64,000 nt of DNA from Chelatococcus sp. YT9 (GCF_018398315.1 NZ_JAHBRW010000002.1:1162637-1226636), one strand, 5' to 3'. Positions 34,590-44,222 are shown, counted from the stretch's first letter. Notes: generated by a model not told the origin, from the letters alone. Translations and numbers: made by a program.

Positions 34590-36557
34590 GTGAGCCGCTA
34601 CAAACATGTGTTCGAGCCAATGATGCTGGGAACCTGTGAGGTTCCGAACCGGCTCTTCATCCCGGCGTTGACAACGAACATGGGTGACCACAATCTGCCC
34701 AGCAAGCAGCTTGCCGAATACTATGAGGCGCGGGCTAGGGGAGGCGTCGGCACGATCTTCATGGAGGGGATCCGGCCCAGCCGCTCGGCCCTCGCGCGGC
34801 CACCACAGCTCGCCGGCTTCCTCGATGACAGTGATGAGGCGTTCAGAATGTGCGCCGACGTCGTTCATCGCCACGGCGCGCGGTTGTTCGCCCAGATCGT
34901 TCACGTGGGGCGCCAGGGGGACGGCAACTGCTCGCGCACACCTGCCTGGGGCGCGTCGCCTGTTCCATGGTCAGGCACCGGAGCCGTGCCGCACGAGATG
35001 ACCCATGCCGAGATCCGTTCTGTGATCGACGACCAGATAAAGGTCGTCCGCATGCTACGCGAGGCCGGCATAGATGGAGTCGAACTGCATGTCGGACACG
35101 GCCACCTGCTGCAGCAGTTCCTCTCACCTGCCTCTAATTTCCGCACTGACATCTATGGTGGAAGTGAGGAAAACCGTATGCGCTTCACGCTGGAGCTTAT
35201 CGGTGCGGTGCGTGAGGAGATGGGAGCGGATTACCCAATCGGATTTCGGTATTCACTTCACGAATACATTGATGGCGGCCTCACGCCGGAGATTTCAATC
35301 CCAATCCTGGTGAAGTTCGTTGAGCGGCTAAAGGTCGATTTCGTCCATCTCAGCCAGTCAGCCTACCATGGCTCGCTTTCAGTCGCGACACTCGCGCCTG
35401 ATATGAGCTTTCATGATGAGTACTTCCGTGAATTGACGGTCAAGGCGACTGCGGCGCTCCGCGCTCGCGGCTCTGCAATTCCTGTGCTGACGGTTGCGCG
35501 GTTCAGGGAGGTAGCGCAGGCGGAAGCGATGATCGCCGATGGTCATGCTGACATGGTGGGGATGGGCCGTGCTCTGCTCGCAGATCCCGAGATCGTGCGC
35601 AAGTCGCGCGAGGGTAGGGAGGAGGAAGTCGTCCCCTGTACGTCGTGCAATCAGGGGTGCCTCGGCCGTAACTGGACGGCACTCCCGATCACCTGCATGT
35701 CCAATCCGGCGGTCGGGAAAGAGGGAGTTTGGCCGGCGCCGGCCAGCCAGCCAGCTCAGCGCCGCAAGTCGGTGCTTGTGGTTGGCGGCGGCCCGGCCGG
35801 GCTTGAGGCGGCGCATGTCGCGGCCGCGCGTGGGCACAAGGTAAGCTTGTGGGAGGCGGGAAGCCAGCTTGGTGGCCAGCTTGCGATAGCTGCTCGCTTC
35901 GCCAGACGCGGTGACCACAGGCGCCTCGTGAACAGCCTGATCGCGCGCTGCGAACGCCAGGGCGTTGATATCAATCTTGATCGCCGTGCAACGCCTGATG
36001 CGATACGCCATCTCGGGGCGGATGAGATCGTCTTCGCCACCGGCTCGAATGTGCGGGCAAAGCCGTTGGCGGGTGCTGCCGGCGTGCTCTCGGTCGACGA
36101 GTTCGCAGAGAATTTCGATGCCGTCGGGCAGCGGGTGGCAGTGTTCGACACCACGGGTGGCTACACGATGATGGCGGTCGTAGAGCAACTGATGGCATCC
36201 GGCCGTGAGATTGCCCTCATCACGCCTGGCGGCGCGCCTGGTTGGGGCATCGTCCCCTACAGTCTTTACGGCCTCATGCACCGGTTCCGAGAGCATGCGG
36301 TGCGCATGCATCCGATGCGTAAGCTGGTGTCTTTCGACGCTGGTGATTTGCTGGTCGCAGATCCCATCTCCGGTCTTGTCGAGACCTGCGGCAAGTTCGA
36401 CCATGTCATTGTCGTCGACAACAATGTGGCGCGCGACGAGCATCGCGCTTGGTTCGACGGCGAATCCATATCCCATCGTTCCATCGGCGACTGCCTTGCG
36501 CCGCGCTCAGCCATCGAGGCGGTCTACGAGGGCCACGAGGTGGCTCGGGCGTTGTAG
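34590..36557 (+). CDS. FMN/Fe-S/FAD oxidoreductase, 2,4-dienoyl-CoA reductase / old-yellow-enzyme fusion type
   Basis: 655 residues in two parts. Residues 1-340 are an FMN-binding TIM barrel (PNRLFIPALTTNMGDHNLPS; GVELHVGHGHLLQQFLSPAS; substrate-site His-Gly region VGHGH). A 4Fe-4S cluster follows with C350, C353, C357 and C369. From about residue 390 a FAD/NAD(P)-binding domain begins (VLVVGGGPAGLEAAHVAAAR). Such enzymes reduce enoyl or dienoyl bonds, or demethylate amines. GTG start. It sits directly after importer 1 and probably acts on the imported ring compound or its CoA ester. Confidence 0.92.
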   Translation: MSRYKHVFEPMMLGTCEVPNRLFIPALTTNMGDHNLPSKQLAEYYEARARGGVGTIFMEGIRPSRSALARPPQLAGFLDDSDEAFRMCADVVHRHGARLFAQIVHVGRQGDGNCSRTPAWGASPVPWSGTGAVPHEMTHAEIRSVIDDQIKVVRMLREAGIDGVELHVGHGHLLQQFLSPASNFRTDIYGGSEENRMRFTLELIGAVREEMGADYPIGFRYSLHEYIDGGLTPEISIPILVKFVERLKVDFVHLSQSAYHGSLSVATLAPDMSFHDEYFRELTVKATAALRARGSAIPVLTVARFREVAQAEAMIADGHADMVGMGRALLADPEIVRKSREGREEEVVPCTSCNQGCLGRNWTALPITCMSNPAVGKEGVWPAPASQPAQRRKSVLVVGGGPAGLEAAHVAAARGHKVSLWEAGSQLGGQLAIAARFARRGDHRRLVNSLIARCERQGVDINLDRRATPDAIRHLGADEIVFATGSNVRAKPLAGAAGVLSVDEFAENFDAVGQRVAVFDTTGGYTMMAVVEQLMASGREIALITPGGAPGWGIVPYSLYGLMHRFREHAVRMHPMRKLVSFDAGDLLVADPISGLVETCGKFDHVIVVDNNVARDEHRAWFDGESISHRSIGDCLAPRSAIEAVYEGHEVARAL

Positions 36558-36609
36558 GGACGTTGCCAGATCTGCGAGCAAGCCGGTCCCGCGGCTGATC
36601 ATTGAATAA

Positions 36610-36623
36610 TGTTATCGATAACT
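36610..36623. promoter_or_regulatory. LacI-type operator, site 3
   Basis: TGTTATCGATAACT, one mismatch from the palindrome TGTTATCGATAACA. It lies 43 nt before the HpaI-type aldolase start. Confidence 0.65.
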
Positions 36624-36666
36624 CAGACGCGCCGACTTATCGGCCATGCGGCAAACGGGGAAAAGA

Positions 36667-37455
36667 ATGAAACAAAACCTCAAGGAAAAGCTGAGGAACG
36701 GCGAGCCGGTGTTCGGCACTTTTGCCTTCATGGCCAGTCCCGACATAGTGGAGATCATGGGATATGCTGGATTCGACTTCGTCATTATCGATCTAGAGCA
36801 CTCGCCGAAGAACTGGAGCGACGTCGCCAATATGATCAGGGCTGCCGAATTGCGGGACATGGCAGCCCTCGTGCGGGTCCGTGAGAACGCGGACAAGTCG
36901 ATCCTGGAAGTTCTAGAACTTGGGGCGGCAGGAATCGTGATCCCCTTCGTGCAGTCGGAAGACGATGTCCGCAAAGCGGTTAAGGCCATCAACTATGCTC
37001 CGAAAGGAGAGCGGGGAACCTGCACGTTAACTCGGGCAGCACATTACGGCGGCCTGCGCTCGGAATTTCTCGCGCATTGCATTCGCCAGAACGAGGAGCT
37101 CGTTATTGTCGGCCAGATTGAAGACCGCGCAGGTGTGGATCAGATCGACGCGATCGTGGGCTGCAATCCTGGGCTTGATGCACTGATCGTCGGGCGAGCT
37201 GATCTTGCGTCGTCCCTTGGTACTCCCGGACAAGTGGAGGCGCCGGGGGTGCTTGAGGCGACAGGCCGTATCGTGGAGGCGGCTCGACGCGGAGGCGTAG
37301 CGGCTGGGATCGGCATCTATTCGCCGCCCGAGGCAAGCCGTTGGATCGATGCCGGATGTAGCCTTTTCTTCTACTCGGCCGACACCACCCTTCTCCTGAA
37401 TGCCGCGACATCGGCGAACAAGGACTTTCGGGAAACGGTCGCTCGGCGCGGCTGA
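36667..37455 (+). CDS. HpcH/HpaI-family aldolase
   Basis: 262 residues. Class II metal-dependent aldolases of this family cleave 4-hydroxy-2-oxo acids into pyruvate and an aldehyde. Catalytic positions align with HpaI: H45 in IDLEHSPKNW, Arg in LVRVRENAD (R70/R72), and metal ligands E152 and D179. Start at 36667 was chosen over ATG 36646 because GGGGA lies just upstream. Operator site 3 precedes it. It suggests that the pathway ends with retro-aldol cleavage of a keto acid. Confidence 0.91.
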   Translation: MKQNLKEKLRNGEPVFGTFAFMASPDIVEIMGYAGFDFVIIDLEHSPKNWSDVANMIRAAELRDMAALVRVRENADKSILEVLELGAAGIVIPFVQSEDDVRKAVKAINYAPKGERGTCTLTRAAHYGGLRSEFLAHCIRQNEELVIVGQIEDRAGVDQIDAIVGCNPGLDALIVGRADLASSLGTPGQVEAPGVLEATGRIVEAARRGGVAAGIGIYSPPEASRWIDAGCSLFFYSADTTLLLNAATSANKDFRETVARRG

Positions 37456-37526
37456 GTGACCACGGACGCGGACATCCCTAGAGCAGGGCGTCCTCTACAA
37501 CCATCGCCGCGAATTGGGAAGATGGT

Positions 37527-39290
37527 ATGGACAAGCATGAGTGCGACGTACTGGTGGTCGGCTCGGGCGCGGGCGGCTTTGCCGCTGCGATCACGGCAAT
37601 AAAAGCTGGCCTTGACGTCCTTGTCACAGAAAAGGCGTCGGTCTTTGGCGGTACCACCGCGACGTCAGGTGGATACCTGTGGATACCGGACAATCCGCTG
37701 GCTGCCCGTGAAAACCTGGGAGACAGCCCTGAACGGGCGACCGACTATTTGAGACAACTGTGCGGAGAGGACTTCGACCCTGTCATGGTCGCGGCCTACC
37801 TCAGCAACGGTCCCGCGATGGTGGATTTTTTCACATCGACGGTGGGCATCTCTTTCTCTGCGACGACGCGGATGATCGATTACCATCCGGAATTTCCAGG
37901 CGGCCAGAAGATGGGTCGCTCTATCCAGGCTTCCCCCGTGCATGCGTCGATATTAGGGGAGGAGTTCGCACGCTTGCGTCCCTTGCCGCGCGAGCTCGCC
38001 TTGTTCGGAATGGGGGTGAGCTCCGGGTCGGACCTGCGCCACCTTTATAAGTTCGGGCGTTCATTGCAGTCGACACTGCGTGTCAGCGCGCTGCTCACCA
38101 AATATGGTTGGGACAGGCTGATACACGGTCGCGGGCGCTCGCTGGTGAATGGCAACGCGCTTGTGGCACAACTGGCGGGCGCCTATTTCGCAAGCGGCGG
38201 AAGACTGTGGACGCTGGCTCCAGCGATGGATCTGCGGATCGAGGCCGGCCGAGTGGTTGGCGCTGTCGTCCACCGGCGCGGAAACTTGATCGAAGTGCGA
38301 GCCCGCCGCGGCGTGGTGCTCGCCAGCGGCGGGTTCTCGCATGACGTGGAGCGCCGGCGGAAGGTATTCCGCCACCCTGCGGGTCATGAGGACCATGTAT
38401 CGATCGTGGCGCCAGGAAACGTGGGGGATGGGGCGCGCATGGCCGAAAGCGCTGGCGGCTATATCGATGAGGTCATGTCCAATCCAGCGGCGTGGATGCC
38501 TATTTCCAAGGTTCCACGGCCAGACGGTAGCTGGGGCGGGATCATTCATTCCGTGAACCAGGGAAAGCCGGGAACGATCGCTGTCCTGCGCAACGGAAAG
38601 CGCTTCACCGACGAGAGCCGCTCCTATCATGAATTCGTGGAGAGCCTCATCAAGCATCCGGACGCGGGTCGCCCTGCCGGCGCGTTCTTCATCTGCGATC
38701 ACGATGCCTTCAGCCGCTACGGACTAGGTTACGCGAAGCCGTTCCTGCCGATCGGCCCGCTTATCCAGTCCGGTTACATCACACGCGCAGCGACGATAAG
38801 CGAGCTGGGAGTACAAGCAGGCATCGACGCCGGTCACCTGCAGGCAACGGTGGAGGCTTACAATGCATATGCCGAACGAGGGGAAGATCCTGAGTTCGGG
38901 AAAGGCCGCAACGCCTACGGCGCGTTTCTCGGTGACGAGACCAATCCTTTCAATGCCAATGTTGCCCCTCTCCGTCGTCCGCCTTTCTACGCGCTCTGGT
39001 TCTTCGCTGGTGATGTGGGTACGTTCGCAGGTATCCGCATTGATGCCAATGCAAGGGTGATGCGTAAGGACGGCTCGGCCGTCGAAGGGCTCTACGCAGC
39101 AGGCAATGACGCGGCGAATGTGTTCCGCGGACATTACCCGGGGGCGGGATCCCTCATCGGACCCGCAATGACCTTTGGTTTCGCCGCCGCGCGGCACATG
39201 TCCGGGATGAGCCATCATGGTGATGCCGCCGTCATCGATCGTACTGAGAGCGATCGTAGTACATTGACAAGTCGTGCTTGTTATCGCTAA
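37527..39290 (+). CDS. FAD-binding dehydrogenase, 3-ketosteroid Delta1-dehydrogenase-like
   Basis: 587 residues. The N-terminus CDVLVVGSGAGGFAAAITAI binds FAD, and TEKASVFGGTTATSGGYLWI is the succinate-dehydrogenase/KstD flavin segment. The end has GLYAAGNDAANVFRGHYPGA, typical of KstD-like proteins. Members desaturate cyclic ketones next to the carbonyl. Its length (about 520-580 is usual) fits. The stop codon TAA lies inside operator site 4. The substrate need not be a steroid. Confidence 0.88.
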   Translation: MDKHECDVLVVGSGAGGFAAAITAIKAGLDVLVTEKASVFGGTTATSGGYLWIPDNPLAARENLGDSPERATDYLRQLCGEDFDPVMVAAYLSNGPAMVDFFTSTVGISFSATTRMIDYHPEFPGGQKMGRSIQASPVHASILGEEFARLRPLPRELALFGMGVSSGSDLRHLYKFGRSLQSTLRVSALLTKYGWDRLIHGRGRSLVNGNALVAQLAGAYFASGGRLWTLAPAMDLRIEAGRVVGAVVHRRGNLIEVRARRGVVLASGGFSHDVERRRKVFRHPAGHEDHVSIVAPGNVGDGARMAESAGGYIDEVMSNPAAWMPISKVPRPDGSWGGIIHSVNQGKPGTIAVLRNGKRFTDESRSYHEFVESLIKHPDAGRPAGAFFICDHDAFSRYGLGYAKPFLPIGPLIQSGYITRAATISELGVQAGIDAGHLQATVEAYNAYAERGEDPEFGKGRNAYGAFLGDETNPFNANVAPLRRPPFYALWFFAGDVGTFAGIRIDANARVMRKDGSAVEGLYAAGNDAANVFRGHYPGAGSLIGPAMTFGFAAARHMSGMSHHGDAAVIDRTESDRSTLTSRACYR

Positions 39291-39293
39291 CAT
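39264..39293 (+). promoter_or_regulatory. Predicted sigma70 promoter overlapping operator site 4
   Basis: TTGACA (39264-39269) is a perfect -35 box, followed by 18 bases and TAACAT (39288-39293) as -10. The LacI-type operator covers the spacer and the -10, which fits repression. Confidence 0.55.
39279..39292. promoter_or_regulatory. LacI-type operator, site 4
   Basis: TGTTATCGCTAACA. It overlaps the stop codon of the flavoprotein gene and lies upstream of the PPC-domain gene (39368). Confidence 0.75.
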
Positions 39294-39367
39294 CCACATA
39301 AGATCATCGGCATGGCAGTCGTGCCATCCAATCGCAACCCTCAGAAACTGAACGAGAAGATAGGCTC

Positions 39368-39898
39368 ATGGTAGCGCGAACTGCACATGCCCGAATTACC
39401 GACATCATCGTGGCTCAGCTCGATCCAGATGGCGATCTATACAACGAGATCATGGCCGTCGCTAAAGAGCACGACATCAAAACTGGCTTAGTCCTCAATA
39501 TCGTCGGCGGCCTGCGTTCAGCACGGCTCAGCATGCCGCTCACAAAAGGGGCGGTCGAGGCGCAGCCCGGCGTGATTGAGCTACAAGGCCTGATGGAATG
39601 TAGCGGGGTCGGAACTCTCGGCTGGAATTGCGACACCTACGATTCTGAGGGCGCCTCGGGGATTGTCTACCGCGAGGGTGAGCCGAACATCCATGTTCAC
39701 CTGACAGTCTGTCATGAGGGCCAAGCGTACATGGGCCACCTGTTGGAGGGTTGCAAAGTCCGTTCGCTGCATGAGCAATCGCATTTCACGATCATGATCG
39801 CCAAGACCGACGGTGCGCAGCTCAACTTCCGGGTCTCCAAGGAGCGCACGGACGCCTATCCCCGTGGCATCCCGATCCATGATCTCGTCTCTGCCTGA
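39368..39898 (+). CDS. PPC/DUF296-domain protein
   Basis: 176 residues covering one PPC (plants and prokaryotes conserved) domain. Key segments are DIKTGLVLNIVGGLRSARLS, IELQGLMECSGVGTLGW and NIHVHLTVCHEGQAYMGHLL with GC following. Bacterial members are trimers of unknown function, sometimes called DNA-binding because of plant AT-hook fusions; no AT-hook is visible here. It starts a run of three small proteins (PPC, Ohr, EthD) under operator site 4. Confidence 0.87.
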   Translation: MVARTAHARITDIIVAQLDPDGDLYNEIMAVAKEHDIKTGLVLNIVGGLRSARLSMPLTKGAVEAQPGVIELQGLMECSGVGTLGWNCDTYDSEGASGIVYREGEPNIHVHLTVCHEGQAYMGHLLEGCKVRSLHEQSHFTIMIAKTDGAQLNFRVSKERTDAYPRGIPIHDLVSA

Positions 39899-39919
39899 AG
39901 CGGACGAAGGAGCCATTCG

Positions 39920-40348
39920 ATGCGAGCAATAGTAACGCCGCTCTATACGGCACAAGCCAAGGCCGTCGGAGGCCGCGCTGGCAACGTGCGCTCAAGTGAT
40001 GGAATTCTTGATCTGGCGCTAACGCGGCCGAAGGCGATGGGCGGCGACGGCGCTCCCGGAACCAATCCTGAGCAGTTGTTTGCTGCGGCGTACTCGGCCT
40101 GTTTCGAGAGTGCCGTACGCTTCGTGAGCCTGCAATCTGGCGTTAAGCTGGAGGCTTGCTCGGTGAGTGCCGAGGTGACCATCGGCAAGGCTGAAGATCA
40201 AGGCTTTGCGCTCGCCGCCGCTCTTGCCGTCGACATGCCCGGTCTCGATCGTGCAAAAGCCATGGAAATCGTCGAGAAGGCCCATCACATGTGCCCCTTC
40301 TCGCACGCCACACGTGGCAATATCGAGGTCCGCCTCCAGCTGGCCTAG
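39920..40348 (+). CDS. Organic hydroperoxide resistance protein (Ohr/OsmC family)
   Basis: 142 residues. The two catalytic cysteines are C61 (AAYSACFESA) and C125 (HHMCPFSHATRGN), and Arg19 and Glu51 are in the usual positions. Ohr reduces organic and lipid hydroperoxides with thiols. Within this operon it may protect against peroxides formed by the flavoenzymes. It begins 21 nt after the PPC gene. Confidence 0.92.
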   Translation: MRAIVTPLYTAQAKAVGGRAGNVRSSDGILDLALTRPKAMGGDGAPGTNPEQLFAAAYSACFESAVRFVSLQSGVKLEACSVSAEVTIGKAEDQGFALAAALAVDMPGLDRAKAMEIVEKAHHMCPFSHATRGNIEVRLQLA

Positions 40349-40385
40349 CCGACCAGCCCACAGGCCGCGGCGCAGGGAGGAAGGA

Positions 40386-41156
40386 ATGCTCAAGTTGAAT
40401 TTTTGCATGCGCAAGCGTCCGGACCGTTCGCTCAATGAGTTCAGCAACTACTGGCGGGAGCAGCACGGTCCTTATGCGCTGAAAGGCAGGACAGCTCGTC
40501 TCGGCATGCGGCGCTATGTTCAGAACCATCTCGTCGCGACGCCACTCTCGGAGCCGCTGGCAAGCCTCGCCGCGTCGGCAAACGCACCGTATGAGGGCAT
40601 ATGTCAGCTTTGGTTTGATGGTGAGGACGCGGTCCTTGCCACCCGCTCCAGCATCGATGGCGCTGCAGCAACGCAGGATTTGGTAGACGACGAGCGCAGG
40701 TTCCTTGACCTGCCGAATTGCGCCATCCGGTTCTATCGCGAAGAATCCTGCATTAGCGGAACTCCCGGCTCGGGCGCACATAAAGTGGTGCTCGCAATGT
40801 CGCTCGAGCAAGCCGGCGATGCCGCACTTCTGGAGCGGCAAGTGGCCAAGGCATTGCTACGGCAGGACAAGGCAACGGGAATTGTTCGCGCCGTGCACAA
40901 CTTCGGCCTCGATACTCCGGCCAACGTCAAGCTCCGGGAACCGCGAGCCAACGATCAGGAGGGGTTCGATTACCTGCTTGAGCTCTGGTTCGCTGATTAC
41001 GCATCGATGGCGGCGGGCATCGAGACGCCGGACGGCATCCTGCCGCGGCTCGTCACCATCACGCGCAGCTACTGTCCGGATGGGCAGATGAGCGCATGGA
41101 TCGCGGAGGAACGGGTCATGATCGGTGGCGAGGACCTGAGAGCTACGGCTGCATGA
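40386..41156 (+). CDS. EthD-domain protein with two EthD-like halves
   Basis: 256 residues. The first half (MLKLNFCMRKRPDRSLNEFS, WREQHGPYALKG) is a clear EthD ferredoxin-like barrel; the second half has a similar spacing (KVVLAMSLEQAGDAALLERQ; FDYLLELWFADYASMAAGIE). Domains of this type are found in decarboxylases, monooxygenases or small ring-modifying enzymes with unclear catalysis. ATG at 40386 follows GGAGGAAGGA. It is followed after 141 nt by the LacI regulator gene. Confidence 0.85.
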   Translation: MLKLNFCMRKRPDRSLNEFSNYWREQHGPYALKGRTARLGMRRYVQNHLVATPLSEPLASLAASANAPYEGICQLWFDGEDAVLATRSSIDGAAATQDLVDDERRFLDLPNCAIRFYREESCISGTPGSGAHKVVLAMSLEQAGDAALLERQVAKALLRQDKATGIVRAVHNFGLDTPANVKLREPRANDQEGFDYLLELWFADYASMAAGIETPDGILPRLVTITRSYCPDGQMSAWIAEERVMIGGEDLRATAA

Positions 41157-41297
41157 TTTCAGATCACCCAGGAAGCGCGCGCGTCATACGGAGCGGGGAC
41201 AACCTGCCGTCGACGACTGGTCGCGTACAGATCGATAGCCTACATATACGGTCGGTTCTGGGGCGCAAGCTGCTTCCCGGCCCAAGGAAAGCTCGTA

Positions 41298-42359
41298 ATG
41301 GCCGCGCCTAGAACCAGCAAGATAAGTGCCGTGCTTCCGCCGGTCGCGGAGGTCGTACCGAAAGGCTCGGTACGGATGCAGGAAATCGCCGAGCGCGCTG
41401 GCGTGACTGCCATGACGGTTTCGCGCGCGCTGCGCACGCCCAACAAGGTTTCCCCGAGTACGTTGGAACGTATCCGCAAAGCCATCGATGAGCTCGGGTT
41501 CGTACCGAACTTCGTCGCGGGCAGCTTGTCGTCTCGACAGAGCCGCATGGTAGCAGTCTCCGTACCGAGCCTTGCCAACTCGGTCTTCTCGGATTTCATC
41601 GAGGAAATGACGGCTACCCTGATCGCGAAGGGCTACACGACAATGGTGGGCTGCTCCTCCTACGATCATAAATACGAGGAAGAGATCCTATCGGAATTCC
41701 TGGGCTGGCGGCCGGCGGGTGTGGTCCTCACAGGAAGCCGGCATACCGACCGCACCAAGGAAATGTGCAAGCGCTCGGGCGTCCCGATCATCGAGACTTG
41801 GTGCAAGACGACGAGGCCGCTCGACATTGTTGTGGGCTTCTCCAACCAGCGCGCGGTCTATGAAATGACCCGCTCGCTGATGGATTGGGGGTATCGCAAG
41901 ATAGGGTTCGGCTACGTCGATTCAGAGCACAACGATCGCTCGTTGGAGCGGCGGCGCGGCTGGAAGAAAGCGCTGAGCGAAGCCGGATACGAATGCCAGG
42001 ACAGCCAGACACAAGGTGGCTCCTTCGCGATCCATGAGGGAGCCGTTATCCTCGACAGGTTGCTCGAGCGGCACCCTGACACGGACGCCATCGTTTTCGG
42101 GTCTGACACCCTGGCAGTTGGGGCGCTTATGGAGGCCCAGCGCAGAGGACTGCGCGTCCCGCAGGACATCGCGATTACAGGTTTCGGCGATGTCGAAATC
42201 GCGGGAGAAACAGTGCCTTCGCTCACGACTGTCCGAACGCCGCGGCGCGAGCTGGGCAAGATTTGTGCTGAAGTCCTGCTGCAGAAGATCGCCGGGACAT
42301 ACGAAGGGCCACGCGTGATCGATCGAGGGTTCGAGATTGTGCGTCGGCAGAGCGCCTAA
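41298..42359 (+). CDS. LacI-family transcriptional regulator (GntR-of-gluconate type)
   Basis: 353 residues. The helix-turn-helix is at residues 27-75 (MQEIAERAGVTAMTVSRALR, hinge region AIDELGFVPNFVAGSLSS). The rest is a periplasmic-binding-protein-like ligand domain (VAVSVPSLANSVFSDFIEEM; DAIVFGSDTLAVGALMEAQR; DIAITGFGDVEIAGE). Family knowledge: proteins with the TAMTVSRAL recognition helix bind palindromes of the type TGTTA-NCGNTAACA. Six such sites are found in the window, in front of units on both sides of this gene, so it is the likely pathway regulator. Confidence 0.94.
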   Translation: MAAPRTSKISAVLPPVAEVVPKGSVRMQEIAERAGVTAMTVSRALRTPNKVSPSTLERIRKAIDELGFVPNFVAGSLSSRQSRMVAVSVPSLANSVFSDFIEEMTATLIAKGYTTMVGCSSYDHKYEEEILSEFLGWRPAGVVLTGSRHTDRTKEMCKRSGVPIIETWCKTTRPLDIVVGFSNQRAVYEMTRSLMDWGYRKIGFGYVDSEHNDRSLERRRGWKKALSEAGYECQDSQTQGGSFAIHEGAVILDRLLERHPDTDAIVFGSDTLAVGALMEAQRRGLRVPQDIAITGFGDVEIAGETVPSLTTVRTPRRELGKICAEVLLQKIAGTYEGPRVIDRGFEIVRRQSA

Positions 42360-42454
42360 GCGGAAGATACGAGGCTTGTTCGAGGTCACGGCCTCGTCTG
42401 GACACGATGTCGCGGTCGATGCTTGAACAAAAAGATTGTGATACAGAATTCGTA

Positions 42455-42468
42455 TGTTATCGATAACA
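42455..42468. promoter_or_regulatory. LacI-type operator, site 5 (perfect palindrome)
   Basis: TGTTATCGATAACA; symmetry extends to 18 bp (TATGTTATCGATAACATA, 42453-42470). It lies 107 nt before the acyl-CoA ligase gene. Confidence 0.8.
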
Positions 42469-42575
42469 TATTCGAACAGATCGAGACTCGCTGTCCGCGC
42501 AGCGCAGTGGTACTGGAAGCCGTTCTCCATCAGTTAACCAATTGCCGTCGTTGTCGATGATGTCTGGAGCCGTCG

Positions 42576-44150
42576 ATGCTTGATACCAACTTCCTGAATA
42601 TTCCAGATCTAATCTCGACACATGCGGCAAGCTTCGCGGACAAGCCTGCTATCATTATGGACAGCACGGTGGTGACCTGGCGGGAGTTCGACCAGCACAC
42701 CAATCGCTTGGCGAACGCCCTTCGAGCAGCGGGTCTGCGCGCTGGTGACCGGGTCGCGGCGCTGGCGCCAAACGGCTATCAGCTTATCGAACTCATCTTC
42801 GCGACGCACAAGGCGGGTGGCTGTTTCGTGCCGGTCAGTGCATTCTTGTCGGGCGACCAGATGGGACTGCTGCTCAGGGATGCGGCAGCCACATTCTTCT
42901 TCGCAGGGCGAGACTATCTCGATCGCGTCGAGGAATTGCGCGCGACGCTGCCGAGCGTCCAGCCGGATCGCTGGGTCGCCTTTGATTTTGAGGCTCCGGC
43001 CTGGCGAACTCTGGATGATTTGCTCTCGGGCAGCGAGGACCACCGCCCGGAACGCTGGCATCAGCTCCCGGATATGGCTTGCCTCTGGTACAGCTCAGGT
43101 ACAACCGGCACCCCGAAAGGCATCATCCGGTCGCATCAGTCGCTACAGGCCCTTGGAATCCTGTGCGGCCTCGACATGAACATCGACAGTCGCGCCATTG
43201 CTCTACTCGGCACGCCATTGTCGGCGTCGGGAACTTGGATCAACCTGATGTCGGCCATCATTGCTGGTGGTACTGTCGTCTCTCCGCCCCGTTGCAGTGC
43301 GCCCGATATCATTGCGCTGGTCGAGCGCCATCGTGTGACCCACACGATGCTCGTTCCCACGCAACTGAACATGATCCTGGAGGAGCCGTCGCTTGCTGGC
43401 GCGGATCTGAGCAGTATCCGTGGGCTGCTTACCCTCGGCTCGAAGCTCCACGGCTACACGAAATCGCAGACGCTGGCGCGCATAACGCCAAACCTTTTTG
43501 AGCTTTACGGCTTGACCGAAGGCTTTGGCACGCTTGCCAAGCCGAGCGAGCATTCCACGAAGCCTGGCTCGGTGGGGCGCCCGATTCTTGGCTGCGAAAT
43601 CCGCATCATTGATGAGGAAGGTCGCGAGTTGCCGGCTGGGGAGGTTGGTGAAATCGTCGGCCTCGGACCGTTCACCATGGGCGGCTACTTCAACCGTCCC
43701 GATGAGACGCGCAGCCTCCTGTGGCGGGACGCCTCCGGCCGCATTTTTCTCAAGTCGGGCGATATCGGGCGCCGTGATGAAGAGGGCTTCATCTACATCA
43801 TGGACCGTCGCAAGGACATGATTATCACGGGCGGGCTGAACATCTACCCGGCGGACATTGAGGCGGTCATCGGCGAGCATCAAGACGTGGTCGAGCTCGT
43901 CGTCGTCGGGGCACCGCACCGGAAGTGGGGCGAAACGCCGGTCGGTCTGGTGAAACTACGCGCGGGGTCTGCAGTCACCGAGCACGAGCTGCTTGAATGG
44001 GCCAATGCCCGGCTCGGCAAGCACCAACGTCTCAGTGATATCGTCTTTTGGGATGAGTTTCCGAGAAATGCTTTGGGAAAGCTTGTCAAACCAAAGATAC
44101 GCGAAACTTTTCTCAAGTCGTTCGAGGCGAGCGAAAGCCTCAAGCAGTAG
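42576..44150 (+). CDS. AMP-dependent acyl-CoA synthetase/ligase
   Basis: 524 residues. The adenylation motifs are present: LWYSSGTTGTPKGIIRSHQS (P-loop), LYGLTEGFG, and DIGRRDEEGFIYIMDRRKDM with GGLNIYPADIE. The C-terminal catalytic Lys is in RNALGKLVKPKIRE. It activates a carboxylic acid with ATP and CoA, the entry to beta-oxidation. It is under operator site 5 and is followed by the hydratase/dehydrogenase gene. Its role resembles PimA or a terpenoid-acid ligase; the acid is not predicted. Confidence 0.94.
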   Translation: MLDTNFLNIPDLISTHAASFADKPAIIMDSTVVTWREFDQHTNRLANALRAAGLRAGDRVAALAPNGYQLIELIFATHKAGGCFVPVSAFLSGDQMGLLLRDAAATFFFAGRDYLDRVEELRATLPSVQPDRWVAFDFEAPAWRTLDDLLSGSEDHRPERWHQLPDMACLWYSSGTTGTPKGIIRSHQSLQALGILCGLDMNIDSRAIALLGTPLSASGTWINLMSAIIAGGTVVSPPRCSAPDIIALVERHRVTHTMLVPTQLNMILEEPSLAGADLSSIRGLLTLGSKLHGYTKSQTLARITPNLFELYGLTEGFGTLAKPSEHSTKPGSVGRPILGCEIRIIDEEGRELPAGEVGEIVGLGPFTMGGYFNRPDETRSLLWRDASGRIFLKSGDIGRRDEEGFIYIMDRRKDMIITGGLNIYPADIEAVIGEHQDVVELVVVGAPHRKWGETPVGLVKLRAGSAVTEHELLEWANARLGKHQRLSDIVFWDEFPRNALGKLVKPKIRETFLKSFEASESLKQ

Positions 44151-44222
44151 AATCTGCTCCCATGAGCTCGGCGCGCGCTGTCCGTGCCACACCGTGGCGG
44201 ACTGGCTTACAAGGAGAACAAG

